A stretch of DNA of 51,807 nucleotides from Dactylosporangium sucinum (GCF_014647515.1 NZ_BMPI01000027.1:89059-140865), one strand, 5' to 3'; shown: positions 41,075 through 49,696, counted from the stretch's first letter. Program-made: numbers and translations. Notes: generated by a model from the sequence alone, not told the origin.

Positions 41075-41171
41075 GCACGCATTCTCCACGGCCGCACGCA
41101 CGCGGCGTCAGTGCGAAGTTCCGTGCGCCGCACGGATGTCCCCGGGCGCCCGGGCGGCGAGGCTCGACGGC

Positions 41172-42329
41172 GTGAACAACCGCTCCGACGTCGTGATCGT
41201 GGGCGCCCGCGCCGCGGGCGCCGCGACCGCGCTGCTGCTGGCCCGGCTGGGCCACGACGTGGTCCTGCTGGACCGGGCCGTCTTCCCCGCCGACACGCTG
41301 TCGACCCACCAGATCGCCCGGACCGGCGTGGTGCAGCTGCGCCGCTGGGGACTGCTCGACGCGGTCCTCGCCAGCGGCGCGCCCGCCATCCGGCAGGTGT
41401 CCTTCACCACCGGCGACGAGACGGTCACCCACACCATCAAGGACAAGGCCGGGGTGGACCTGCTCGTCGCGCCCCGCCGGCACGTGCTCGACACCCTCGT
41501 CGCCGAGGCCGCGGCCGACGCCGGCGCCACCGTCCGGTTCGGGGTGACCGCCACCGGGCTGTGCCGCGACGGCAGCGGCCGGGTGGTCGCGGTCACCGGC
41601 CACGACCGGCGGGGCGAGCCGGTGCGCTTCGACGGGCGGTTCGTCGTGGGCGCCGACGGCCTGCGCTCGATGGTCGCCCGCGCGACCGGGGCCGCGGTCG
41701 TCGAGGAGCACGCCGCCGGCGGGGCCGCGCAGTACGCCTACTACGACGGCGTGCCCTGGAACGGCGTCGAGCTGGTCATCGCCGACCGCTCGCTCACCGG
41801 CGTCTTCCCGACCCACGACGGCGCGGCCTGCGTGTGGATCTGCGGGCCCTCGGAGGACGCGCACCGGGCCCGCCGGGCCGGCGCCTCGCGGGCCGAGGCG
41901 TTCACCGCCTACCTGCGCCGGACCGCGCCCGAGCTGGCCCGGCGGCTGGAGCGCGGCCGGCGGGTCTCGCCGGTCACCGGCATGCTCCGGACCCCGAACG
42001 TGCGGCGCGCCGTGCACGGCCCGGGCTGGGCCCTGGTCGGCGACGCCGCCTACCACCGCGACGCGGTGACCGGCCACGGCATCAGCGACGCGTACCGCGA
42101 CGCCGAACTGCTGGCCACCGCCCTCGACGCGGCGCTGCGCGGTACGGCCGACGAGCGCGTCGCGCTCGCCGGCTACCGGCACCGCCACGAGCTCGCCCTG
42201 CGCGAGCTGTTCGACCTGACCCTCGCCCTGGCCGCGTACCCGCCGGTGCCGCGCTTCGTCGAGCTGCAGAAGCGGCTCGCCGTGGCGATCGACACGGCGG
42301 CGGCCGACCTGCTCGCCCTGACCCACTGA
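41172..42329 (+). CDS. FAD-dependent monooxygenase (PHBH/GGR-like)
   Basis: The 385-aa flavoprotein opens with the dinucleotide-binding fold DVVIVGARAAGAATALLLAR with GHDVVLLDR, has the second FAD motif near RFVVGADGLRSMVARATGA (read as FVVGADGLRS) and the third, WALVGDAAYHRDAVTGHGIS. This is the p-hydroxybenzoate-hydroxylase/geranylgeranyl-reductase superfamily, which hydroxylates or reduces small aromatic or lipid substrates. The start is GTG with GCGAGG upstream. It is the first gene of an operon with OsmC and a DUF3455 protein and is divergent from the STAND regulator. The substrate cannot be read. Confidence 0.9.
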   Translation: MNNRSDVVIVGARAAGAATALLLARLGHDVVLLDRAVFPADTLSTHQIARTGVVQLRRWGLLDAVLASGAPAIRQVSFTTGDETVTHTIKDKAGVDLLVAPRRHVLDTLVAEAAADAGATVRFGVTATGLCRDGSGRVVAVTGHDRRGEPVRFDGRFVVGADGLRSMVARATGAAVVEEHAAGGAAQYAYYDGVPWNGVELVIADRSLTGVFPTHDGAACVWICGPSEDAHRARRAGASRAEAFTAYLRRTAPELARRLERGRRVSPVTGMLRTPNVRRAVHGPGWALVGDAAYHRDAVTGHGISDAYRDAELLATALDAALRGTADERVALAGYRHRHELALRELFDLTLALAAYPPVPRFVELQKRLAVAIDTAAADLLALTH

Positions 42330-42344
42330 TCCGAGAGGACCGTC

Positions 42345-42914
42345 ATGTCCACCGCACTCAACGACTCGACCCGCAACGGCGTCGACACGGCCACCCTGTT
42401 CGCCACCATCGACGCGGTGAAGGCCGCGCCGGAGGCCGCCCGCTTCCAGTTCCGGGCGCACAACGAGTGGCTCAGCGGCACGCACAACCGCAGCACCATC
42501 CACGACTACTTCGGCGTCGGCGACGAGCGCACCCACGAGCGGACGTTCACCTTCGAGGCCGACCACCCGGCGGTGCTGGTCGGGCGGGACAACGGCCCGA
42601 CGCCGGTGGAGTACGTCCTGCACGCCCTGGCCGCCTGCCTCACGGCCGGCCTGGCCAACATCGCCGCCGCCCGCGGCATCCGGCTCTCCGAGGTCCGCTC
42701 CACGGTGAGCGGCGACATCGACCTCAACGGCATCCTGGGCCTCGACCCGGCGGTCCGCAACGGCTACCAGGGCATCACCGTCCGCTTCACGGTCAAGGGC
42801 GACGCCCCGGCCGAGGACCTGCGCCGGCTGGTCGAGCAGTCGCAGGCCCGCTCCGCGGTCCTCGACGTCATCACCAACCAGGTCCCCGTCACCGTCGAGG
42901 TCACCACCGCATGA
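42345..42914 (+). CDS. OsmC-family protein with a single cysteine
   Basis: The 189-aa protein has the OsmC fold: FTFEADHPAVLVGRDNGPTP leads to the conserved helix EYVLHALAACLTAGL with Cys98. The second, C-terminal Cys of peroxide-reducing OsmC/Ohr enzymes is replaced in EQSQARSAVLDVITN, where Ser/Ala stand at the usual site, so a standard thiol peroxidase cycle is unlikely. It starts 15 bases after the monooxygenase stop with GAGAGG upstream and overlaps the following gene by four bases. A redox or carrier role beside the monooxygenase is plausible. Confidence 0.9.
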   Translation: MSTALNDSTRNGVDTATLFATIDAVKAAPEAARFQFRAHNEWLSGTHNRSTIHDYFGVGDERTHERTFTFEADHPAVLVGRDNGPTPVEYVLHALAACLTAGLANIAAARGIRLSEVRSTVSGDIDLNGILGLDPAVRNGYQGITVRFTVKGDAPAEDLRRLVEQSQARSAVLDVITNQVPVTVEVTTA

Positions 42915-43399
42915 AGACGACCGCGCTGGTCGCCGCCGCCGTCCTGTTCCCGGCGACGGCGACCGCCTCGGCCGGCCCGGCCCACGCCGACCCGGCCGTC
43001 CAGCCGCCCGCCGGAGCCGTCCGGGTCGCCGCCTACCGGGTCACCACCGGCTTCCAGATCTACCGCTGCGCCGCCGGGGCCTGGACGCTCAAGGGCCCGG
43101 CCGCGATGCTCCGCGACGGCCGCCGCACGGCCTACCACTCGGCCGGCCCGTCGTGGCAGTCGATGACCGACGGGTCGTCCGTCACCGCGGCGAAGAAGGC
43201 CGAGTCGCCGGTGCCGGGGGCCATCCCGCAGCTGTTGCTGGAGGTCACCGGCCACGGCGGCACCGCCGGCGGCGAGCTGGCGGCCGTCCGGTACATCCAG
43301 CGGCTGCACACGAGGGGCGGCCTCGCCCCGACCGGTGCCTGCACGGACGGCGCCGAGCAGCCGGTCCCCTACGACGCCGACTACGTGTTCTGGGCCTGA
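42911..43399 (+). CDS. Secreted DUF3455 protein
   Basis: The 162-aa product has a Sec signal peptide (MKTTALVAAAVLFPATATAS, cleavage near residue 27) and a DUF3455 domain: VTTGFQIYRCAAGAWTLKGP, AYHSAGPSWQSMTDGSSV, AIPQLLLEVTGHGG and VRYIQRLHTRGGLAPTGAC. The family is of unknown function, found mostly in fungi and actinobacteria and sometimes mis-labelled malate dehydrogenase. It starts within the OsmC stop (ATGA), so a secreted protein is translated with two cytoplasmic redox proteins. Its last 19 bases overlap the convergent M20 gene. Confidence 0.88.
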   Translation: MKTTALVAAAVLFPATATASAGPAHADPAVQPPAGAVRVAAYRVTTGFQIYRCAAGAWTLKGPAAMLRDGRRTAYHSAGPSWQSMTDGSSVTAAKKAESPVPGAIPQLLLEVTGHGGTAGGELAAVRYIQRLHTRGGLAPTGACTDGAEQPVPYDADYVFWA

Positions 43400-44568
43400 G
43401 CCAGCCGGCGGGCCGCCAGCTCGGCCAGCAGGACCGCACCGTCATGGAGGACGGCGTCGTCGAACCGCGCCCGCGGTGAGTGGTTCGCCGGCATGGCCAG
43501 GTGGTCGTCGCCCGCGGCGGCGCCCAGGAACAGGTAGGCGCCGGGCACGCGCTGGAGCACCCGGGAGAAGTCCTCGGACCCCGCATCCGGGTGCTCCATG
43601 AGCCGGAACCGGTCGGCGCCGAAGAGGTCGCCGACCGTGTCGGCCACGAACGCGTACTCGGCGCCGTCGTTGACCGTCACGGGGTACTCCATCTCGAACC
43701 GCACGTCGGCGCGCAGCCCGTGGGCCGCGGCGATGCCCTCGCAGAGCCGCACCGAGTCGCGGGCGACCTGCTCGGCCGCGGCGGCGCTGAACGTGCGGAC
43801 CGTGGCCTCGAAGACGGCCTCGTCGGGGATGATGTTGCGCAGCGTCCCGGCGTGGAAGCTGCCGACGGTGAGCACGATCGGCTCGAACGGGCTGAAGCGG
43901 CGCCCGACCATCGTCTGCAGCGCCGTCACCATCTCGCAGGCGGCCGGGATCGGGTCGTGGGCGTCCTGCGGCGCCGAGCCGTGGCCGCCCGCGCCGACGA
44001 CCCGCACGAACAGGCCCGCCGCGGCCGACATCAGCGGGCCGGGGCGGCTGGCGAAGACCCCGCGCGGGAAGTCGGCCGACGTCACGTGCAGGCCGTAGGC
44101 GAAGTCCACCGGGCGACCGGCGGCGTCCAGCACACCCTCGTCGATCATCAGCCCGGCGCCGTTGTGGCCCTCCTCGCCCGGCTGGAACATGAAGACCACG
44201 TCGCCGGCCAGCTCCTCGCGCCGCGCGGCGAGCAGCCGGGCCGCCCCGACCAGCCCGGCCGTGTGCAGGTCGTGGCCGCAGGCGTGCATGACGCCCGGGA
44301 CCGTCGAGGCGAACGGCACGTCCGCGGCCTCGTACACCGGCAGCGCGTCCATGTCGCCGCGCAGCAGCACGACCGGGCGGGAACCCCCGGGCCGGCCCCC
44401 GCGCAGCACCGCGGTCACCGACGACAGCGCCGTGCCGGTGGTCACCTCCAGCGGCAGCCCGGCGAGGGCGTCGAGCACCCGCCGCTGCGTGCCCGGCAGG
44501 TCCAGGCCGATCTCCGGGTGGCGGTGCAGCTCCCGCCGCAGCTCGATCAGGTCTTCACGCAGTCCCAT
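43381..44568 (-). CDS. M20-family amidohydrolase
   Basis: The 395-aa metallopeptidase-like enzyme has the M20D marks: RRELHRHPEIGLDLPGTQ, VLLRGDMDALPV, the metal site MHACGHDLHTAGL, catalytic Glu in FQPGEEG, and C-terminal His in NHSPRARFDDAVLHDG. Family members (hippurate hydrolase, N-acyl amino acid and IAA-amino acid hydrolases, N-acetyl-diaminopimelate deacetylase) cleave acyl amides in the cytoplasm. The ATG overlaps the stop of the small DeoR-type gene by 14 bases, so it is the last gene of the alpha-galactosidase operon. Removal of an N-acyl group from an imported sugar conjugate would fit. Confidence 0.92.
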   Translation of the reverse strand: MGLREDLIELRRELHRHPEIGLDLPGTQRRVLDALAGLPLEVTTGTALSSVTAVLRGGRPGGSRPVVLLRGDMDALPVYEAADVPFASTVPGVMHACGHDLHTAGLVGAARLLAARREELAGDVVFMFQPGEEGHNGAGLMIDEGVLDAAGRPVDFAYGLHVTSADFPRGVFASRPGPLMSAAAGLFVRVVGAGGHGSAPQDAHDPIPAACEMVTALQTMVGRRFSPFEPIVLTVGSFHAGTLRNIIPDEAVFEATVRTFSAAAAEQVARDSVRLCEGIAAAHGLRADVRFEMEYPVTVNDGAEYAFVADTVGDLFGADRFRLMEHPDAGSEDFSRVLQRVPGAYLFLGAAAGDDHLAMPANHSPRARFDDAVLHDGAVLLAELAARRLAQAQNT

Positions 44569-44917
44569 CCACGGAACGGTACCGGCGGAGCCGCTCGCAG
44601 GCCTCCAGGGCCTGATGGAGGGCGTGCTCGGCGGCGCCGAGGTCGTGCCGGTCGAGGGCGTGCCGGACCCGGGCCAGGCAGGTCGCGAGCAGCCGGGCGT
44701 CGCCGCGCTGGCCCGGCGACCGGGTGGCGCCGCCCCGGATCCGGGTCAGCGCCCCCGACGTGGCCAGGCGGGCCAGGTCGCGCTGGGTGGTGGCCAGCGA
44801 CGCGCCGGTCGCGTCGCTGACCTCGGTGACCGTCACGTACTCGCGCTGGGCCAGCAGTTCGAGGATCCGCCGGTGCCGGACCGCGGGGAGCATCGCCTCG
44901 TCGTGCCTCACGGACAT
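44555..44917 (-). CDS. Miniature DeoR-type HTH protein without sugar-sensing domain
   Basis: This 120-aa protein has a DeoR-type winged helix-turn-helix (RHRRILELLAQREYVTVTEV, SDATGASLATTQRDLARLA, GALTRIRGGATR). Usual DeoR regulators are about 250 aa with a sugar-phosphate-binding C-terminal domain; here only about 50 helical residues follow (LARVRHALDRHDLGAAEHAL). It begins five bases after the alpha-galactosidase stop and overlaps the M20 gene by 14 bases. An internal ATG at 44893 with GAGGCG upstream is an alternative start. As an operon-embedded HTH without its own sensor, it may need a partner protein or act as a constitutive brake. Confidence 0.8.
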   Translation of the reverse strand: MSVRHDEAMLPAVRHRRILELLAQREYVTVTEVSDATGASLATTQRDLARLATSGALTRIRGGATRSPGQRGDARLLATCLARVRHALDRHDLGAAEHALHQALEACERLRRYRSVDGTA

Positions 44918-44921
44918 GCCT

Positions 44922-46415
44922 TCAGGAGATCGGGTACAGCTGGTCGCCGGTGTCGGCCGCGACGGCCGGGCCGAAGTCGACCTCGCGGCCGTCGACGGTG
45001 AACCGGTAGCGGCTCAGCCGCCGGATCACCGGCGTTGCGTCGAGGTACTCGCGCAGGTCCTCCAGCTCGGCCGGGGTCAGCCAGCTCGGCGGGTCGGAGA
45101 CGGCCCGGAAGCCGCACACGTCGGCGAGGTCCCGCAGCCACCGCAGCTGCTGCGCGGTGAGCAGGTTGAGCTTGCTGCGGAAGTAGACGACGTCGGGGTC
45201 GACCTCGACGAGCGGCGACTGCCAGAGCCGGTGGACGCTGTTGACGACGGCGTTGCGGGCGGTGGCGTCGGACGGGTCGACCGAGGCGTAGTTGTCCCAC
45301 ATCGGGGCCACGTCCGGGCCGCTGCGCAGGCCGTCGAGCAGGCCGAGCGAGGGCAGCAGGATCGCGCCCGAGCCGAGCAGGTAGACGTCGTCGCCGGCGA
45401 CCTCGCGGATGAGGGCGAGCCCGTCGCGGTAGACCTGTTCGCGGTGGCGCCCCGGGAGGTACGCGGCCGCGGCGTTGACGAAGTCGAGCTTGAGGTACCG
45501 GAAACCCCACTCGTGCACGACGGTCCGGATCATGCCGGACACGTGCTCGCGCGCGTCCTCGCGGGTGAGGTCGAGCGCGTAGTAGGGGCCGCCCCAGTTG
45601 TAGCCGGCGACGACGGGCTCGCCGCCCGGGGAGCGCAGCAGCAGCTCCGGGCGCTCGGTGGCGAGGCGCGAGTCCGGCAGCGCGATGAACGGGGCGAGCC
45701 ACAGCCCGGGGGTGAACCCGGCGTCGGCGATGCGGTCGGCGAGGCTGCGCATGCCGCTGGGGAACTTCGCATTGGGCCGCCAGTCGCCGACCCGCTCCTC
45801 CCAGCCGTCGTCGATCTGCACGACGTCGAAGGGCAGCCCGGCCAGGTCGGCGACGTCCTTGGCGAGCTGGGCCTCGGTGATGTTCTCGTAGTAGGCGTAC
45901 CAGCTGCACCAGACGTTGCCGGCCCGGCGGCCGCGCACGCCGAAGCGCTCGGCGAGCTGGTCGGTGTACGCGGCGAACACGTCCTCCTCGGCGCCGTAGG
46001 CGAGGAACCAGTCGGCGCCGCCCGTCGCGTACCAGCCGGTGAGCGTGTCGCGGTCGGCGACCAGCCGCGGGGTGTCCAGGCCCAGCGCGCCCAGCAGCAG
46101 CGTGTTCCCGTCGGCGCCGTGCAGCGCGGCGACCGCCGACGAGTGGTGCCGGGACGCGTCGTCGAACGCGGGGTCGTCCGCGGTGACGAGCCGGGACGGG
46201 TTCGGTACACGCAGCGGAGGTTGGCTCAGCGGCCGCCAGCCACAGGGGCTCCACGAGTTCTGCCCGTGCCGGTAGAACGATGCGTCGTCGAGTCCGTGCA
46301 GGACCGCGACCCGGCCCGGGGGCAGCAGGACGCCGCCGGGGACCGGCCGCGGTGCGGCGTGGCCGGAGTGCTGGAGGGCGAACGAGCGTCCGCCGAGCTC
46401 CACGAGCTGTGCCAT
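44922..46415 (-). CDS. GH36-type alpha-galactosidase (melibiase-like)
   Basis: The 497-aa protein has no signal peptide and would act in the cytoplasm on imported alpha-galactosides. A beta-sandwich N-terminal domain (FYRHGQNSWSPCGWRPL) precedes a TIM barrel with VWCSWYAYYENITEAQLAKD, the substrate motif VVQIDDGWEERVGDW, the nucleophile Asp311 in YLKLDFVN and the likely acid/base Asp368 in RSGPDVAPMW. These are the GH36 hallmarks. AAGGAGAA precedes the ATG. It follows the binding-protein gene after an intercistronic hairpin and is followed by the small HTH and M20 genes in one operon. Confidence 0.9.
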   Translation of the reverse strand: MAQLVELGGRSFALQHSGHAAPRPVPGGVLLPPGRVAVLHGLDDASFYRHGQNSWSPCGWRPLSQPPLRVPNPSRLVTADDPAFDDASRHHSSAVAALHGADGNTLLLGALGLDTPRLVADRDTLTGWYATGGADWFLAYGAEEDVFAAYTDQLAERFGVRGRRAGNVWCSWYAYYENITEAQLAKDVADLAGLPFDVVQIDDGWEERVGDWRPNAKFPSGMRSLADRIADAGFTPGLWLAPFIALPDSRLATERPELLLRSPGGEPVVAGYNWGGPYYALDLTREDAREHVSGMIRTVVHEWGFRYLKLDFVNAAAAYLPGRHREQVYRDGLALIREVAGDDVYLLGSGAILLPSLGLLDGLRSGPDVAPMWDNYASVDPSDATARNAVVNSVHRLWQSPLVEVDPDVVYFRSKLNLLTAQQLRWLRDLADVCGFRAVSDPPSWLTPAELEDLREYLDATPVIRRLSRYRFTVDGREVDFGPAVAADTGDQLYPIS

Positions 46416-46431
46416 GGTTCTCCTTCGCAGC

Positions 46432-46459
46432 GGTGGGGGCGCCCGGGGACGCCCCCACC
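46432..46459 (-). terminator. Intercistronic hairpin after the second binding-protein gene
   Basis: GGTGGGGGCG (46432-46441) pairs perfectly with CGCCCCCACC (46450-46459) around an eight-base loop in the 51-base gap between the binding protein and the alpha-galactosidase. Same placement and style as 6749-6777 in the mannoside operon. Confidence 0.75.
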
Positions 46460-46466
46460 AGGTGGT

Positions 46467-47801
46467 CTACTTGAACAGGGCGTTGACCTGGTCGTTGGCC
46501 TTCTTCAGGGCGTCGGCCGGGGCGGCCTGGCCGAGGGCCACGGACTGGATGGCGTCCTGCACGATCTGGCTGACCTCGTTGCCGTGGTCGCTGATCGGCA
46601 GGAAGAAGGTCCCGCCGGGGGCCGCCGCCTCGTCGGTGAAGACGTGCACGTCCCGGCCGGCCGCCTTGTGGGCGGCGAGGGCCTTCTCGGCGCCGGACTT
46701 GATGGCGGGGAACACGACCGCCTTCTCGCCGACGATGTCCTGGCAGGCGGACGAGCCGAGGAACTTCACCCAGGCCCACGCCTGGTCGGGGTGCTTGGTG
46801 CCGGCGTAGATCGCGTCGGACAGGCCGTTGATGGCGGTCTTGCGCCCGGCCGGGCCGGTGGGCAGCGGGGCGAACGCGTACTGCTGCTTGGCGCCGGTGC
46901 CGAGGTACGTGCTGATCGTCCAGGAGCCGACGATGGTGAACGCGGCCTGCCCGGCGTCCATCACGGCGTCCCGGCCGAGGGTGGACTGCTTGTCGAACTT
47001 CGGGGCCCAGCCCTTGTCGATGAGCTTCCTGAACCAGGCGACGGTCTCGGCCAGCTTCGGGTCGTCGTACTTGTACTTGGTGCCCCACGGGTTCTTGTCG
47101 AGGTACGTGAACCCGTTGCTCACCGCCAGGTCGCCCCAGCCGTTCTGGCCCTGCGAGCCGTCGGCCCACTCCGGCAGGAAGCCGTAGACCTTGACGTTGT
47201 TCTTGTCGAAGGCCGGGTCGAGGCCGTTGCGGCCCTGGGCGTCGACCGTCGCCTTGGCGATCGCCTGCTCGAACGTGCCGCCGTCGGTGGGGTTCCAGGT
47301 GAGCTTGTCCAGGCCGGCGGCGTCCGACACCAGCTTGGTGTTGTAGACGACGGCCATGGTGTCCCAGTCCTTCGGCAGGCCGTAGCGCTTGCCGTCCTTC
47401 ACGAAGAGGTCGGCCAGGCCACCCGCGTACTGCGACAGGTCCACCTTGTCGCGGTCGACGTACGGCTGGATGTCGAGGATCTGGTTGCTGGAGACGAACT
47501 GCGGGTAGTACGACGCGTGGTCGGTCCAGACGTCGGGCGCGGCGCCGGCGGCCAGCTGGGTGGTGAGGTTCTGCCAGTACTGCGCCCACGCGGTCTGCGT
47601 GAACTTGATCGTGACGCCGGGGTTGGCCTTGGTGAACTCGTCGGCGCAGGCCTGGTAGGCCGGCTGCTGCTTGTCGTCCCAGAGCCAGTAGTTGAGCACG
47701 ACGTTGCCGCCGTCGTCGCCGGACTCGCCCGAGCAGGCGGCGAGCGGCAGGGCGAGCGCCGCGACGGTCAGCGCCGCCACGGAACGGAGTCGTCTGGACA
47801 T
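46467..47801 (-). CDS. Sugar ABC transporter substrate-binding lipoprotein (family 1)
   Basis: From the ATG at 47801 (AAAGGGAA upstream) the product is 444 aa with a lipobox LAAC (Cys23). The mature protein is a carbohydrate binder: LNYWLWDDKQQPAYQACADE, FTKANPGVTIKFTQTAW, AAPDVWTDHASYYPQFVSSN, KRYGLPKDWDTMAVVYNTKL and FTIVGSWTISTYLGTGAKQQ. It captures an oligosaccharide, probably an alpha-galactoside given the neighbouring glycosidase. Gene order is permease, permease, binding protein, glycosidase, the reverse of the mannoside operon. As there, no ATPase is encoded. Confidence 0.92.
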   Translation of the reverse strand: MSRRLRSVAALTVAALALPLAACSGESGDDGGNVVLNYWLWDDKQQPAYQACADEFTKANPGVTIKFTQTAWAQYWQNLTTQLAAGAAPDVWTDHASYYPQFVSSNQILDIQPYVDRDKVDLSQYAGGLADLFVKDGKRYGLPKDWDTMAVVYNTKLVSDAAGLDKLTWNPTDGGTFEQAIAKATVDAQGRNGLDPAFDKNNVKVYGFLPEWADGSQGQNGWGDLAVSNGFTYLDKNPWGTKYKYDDPKLAETVAWFRKLIDKGWAPKFDKQSTLGRDAVMDAGQAAFTIVGSWTISTYLGTGAKQQYAFAPLPTGPAGRKTAINGLSDAIYAGTKHPDQAWAWVKFLGSSACQDIVGEKAVVFPAIKSGAEKALAAHKAAGRDVHVFTDEAAAPGGTFFLPISDHGNEVSQIVQDAIQSVALGQAAPADALKKANDQVNALFK

Positions 47802-47847
47802 CGGGTTCCCTTTCACGGATGAGGTCAGGGGTGTCACAGGGGGGGTG

Positions 47848-48729
47848 TCATTTGATGCCGGTGAAGTTCAGCGACTGCACCAGCCGCTTCCCGAGGAAGA
47901 TCAACAGGAGCAGGACGGGCAGGACGGACAGCGTCGAGCCGGCCATGAGGCCGGTCCAGTCCGGCCGGGTGTTGGGTGACTGCTGCAGGAACACGCCGAG
48001 CGCCACGGTGAGCACCCGGTTCTCCTCGCCGCGGCCGACGAGCAGCGGCCAGAGATAGTCCTTCCACGCCCACACCGAGGTGGTGAGGGCGATCGTGATG
48101 AGCGGCCCGCGGCTCATCGGCACGATGACGCGCCAGAAGATGCCCCAGCGGCCGGCGCCGTCGATGACCGCCGCCTCCTCGACCTCCCGCGGCACCGAGA
48201 GGAAGAACTGGCGGAGGAAGAACACCGCGAACGGCGTCATGAGCAGCGACGGCGCGACCATGCCGGCGAAGGTGTTGACGAGCTCGAGGTTCTTGACGAG
48301 GGCGAAGTTCGGCAGCAGCGTGAAGATCGGCGGCACCATGAGCGCCGCGATCATGACCCCGAAGACGAGGTCGCGGCCGGGGAAGCGCAGGCGGGCGAAG
48401 GCATACCCGGCCATGGCGCAGCAGAACGTCTGCACGACCGCGATGAGACCGCTGTAGATGAGGGAGTTGACGGTGTACCGCCAGAAGTTGATCTTCGCAC
48501 CGGACCCTCCGGCGGCGCGGGCGGTCTCGTCGTCGACGAAGCCGAGGACGCGCCAGAAGTTGATGAGCGTCGGGTGCTGCGGCACCAGGCCGGTGCTGTC
48601 GGTGTAGAGGTCGGCGGCCGGGGTGATCGCGGTGCGGATCATCCAGTAGAACGGCAGGATCGTGACGACGAGGAACACGACGAGGACGGTCCAGGCCAGC
48701 AGCCGGCCGGGCGTCAGGCGGCGGGACAT
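47848..48729 (-). CDS. Sugar ABC transporter permease (MalG-like)
   Basis: The 293-aa product starts at ATG 48729 with AAGGG upstream. Six membrane helices begin with LAWTVLVVFLVVTILPFYWM, and the ATPase-docking loop reads EEAAVIDGAGRWGIFWRVIV. A ten-residue polar insert with DDETARAAGGSGAK lies in the first periplasmic loop, common in MalG-type permeases for oligosaccharides. It follows its partner permease by 13 bases and precedes the binding-protein gene by 46 bases on the same message. Confidence 0.93.
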   Translation of the reverse strand: MSRRLTPGRLLAWTVLVVFLVVTILPFYWMIRTAITPAADLYTDSTGLVPQHPTLINFWRVLGFVDDETARAAGGSGAKINFWRYTVNSLIYSGLIAVVQTFCCAMAGYAFARLRFPGRDLVFGVMIAALMVPPIFTLLPNFALVKNLELVNTFAGMVAPSLLMTPFAVFFLRQFFLSVPREVEEAAVIDGAGRWGIFWRVIVPMSRGPLITIALTTSVWAWKDYLWPLLVGRGEENRVLTVALGVFLQQSPNTRPDWTGLMAGSTLSVLPVLLLLIFLGKRLVQSLNFTGIK

Positions 48730-48742
48730 GTGACGGCCCTTC

Positions 48743-49696
48743 TCAGGTGAGGTCGGAACGTGAGGCGCGCAGCAGCCACATCTGCACGGCGGTGAGCACA
48801 CCGAGGACGAGCACCAGCACCATGGCGACCGCCGAGGCGTAGCCCATGTGGAAGTACGAGAAGGCCTGCTGGTAGATGTAGAAGTAGATGACCCGGGCCG
48901 CCCCGACCGGCACGAACCGGTCGCTGACGGCGACGGTGTCGAAGATCTGGAACGAGCCGATCAGCGACACGACGAGCACCAGCGCCAGGATCGGGCGCAG
49001 CAGCGGCAGCGTGATCCGGCGGAACATCCGCAGCTCGCCGGCGCCGTCCAGGGCGGCGCTCTCGTAGAGGTGCGACGGGATCTGGAGCATGCCGGCGTAG
49101 AGCAGCAGCGCGGTGTACCCCGTGTAGGCCCAGGTGTTGATCAGCGCGATGGTCGGCAGCGCCTGGCTGGGCGAGGTGAAGAAGCCCTGGCTGTCCAGGC
49201 CGGCGGCGGTCAGCAGGTGGTTGACGAAGCCGAGGTTGGCGTCGAGCATCCACATCCACAGCAGGGCGACGGTCACGTTGGGCACCAGCCACGGCAGCAG
49301 GAGCGTGGCCCGCAGCACGACCGACCGGGTGAGCCGGTGCATCAGCGCGGCGATGACCAGCGCGAGCAGCGTCTGCGAGCCGATGTTGACGACCACGTAG
49401 TAGGCGGTCAGCCGCAGCGACTTCCAGAACTGCGCGTCGGTCGCGAGCTTGGCGTAGTTGTCGGTCCCGACGTACGACGGGGTGTTGAGCAGGCTGTAGT
49501 CGGTGAACGAGTACCAGACGCCGCGGACCGTCGGGTACAGGTAGAACACGGCGAAGCCGGCGAGCACGGGCAGCAGGAACAGCCAGGCGACCCGGCGGTC
49601 GTCGCGATGGCGGCGGCGCGGGCCGGCGACGGGCGGCCCGCCGGGCGGGTCCGCTGTCGGCGGCGCGGTCACCGCCACGGAGTTACGCATCGTCAC
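48743..49696 (-). CDS. Sugar ABC transporter permease (MalF-like)
   Basis: The 317-aa membrane protein has a Pro/Gly/Arg-rich cytoplasmic tail, then the first helix VAWLFLLPVLAGFAVFYLYP, a periplasmic loop with GVWYSFTDYSLLNTPSYVG, and the EAA loop ESAALDGAGELRMFRRITLP. GTG at 49696 is chosen because GAGG lies eight bases upstream; ATG at 49690 and ATG at 49714 are alternatives. It is the first gene of the six-gene alpha-galactoside operon and is read from the TTGACA promoter at 49768-49798. Confidence 0.92.
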   Translation of the reverse strand: MTMRNSVAVTAPPTADPPGGPPVAGPRRRHRDDRRVAWLFLLPVLAGFAVFYLYPTVRGVWYSFTDYSLLNTPSYVGTDNYAKLATDAQFWKSLRLTAYYVVVNIGSQTLLALVIAALMHRLTRSVVLRATLLLPWLVPNVTVALLWMWMLDANLGFVNHLLTAAGLDSQGFFTSPSQALPTIALINTWAYTGYTALLLYAGMLQIPSHLYESAALDGAGELRMFRRITLPLLRPILALVLVVSLIGSFQIFDTVAVSDRFVPVGAARVIYFYIYQQAFSYFHMGYASAVAMVLVLVLGVLTAVQMWLLRASRSDLT

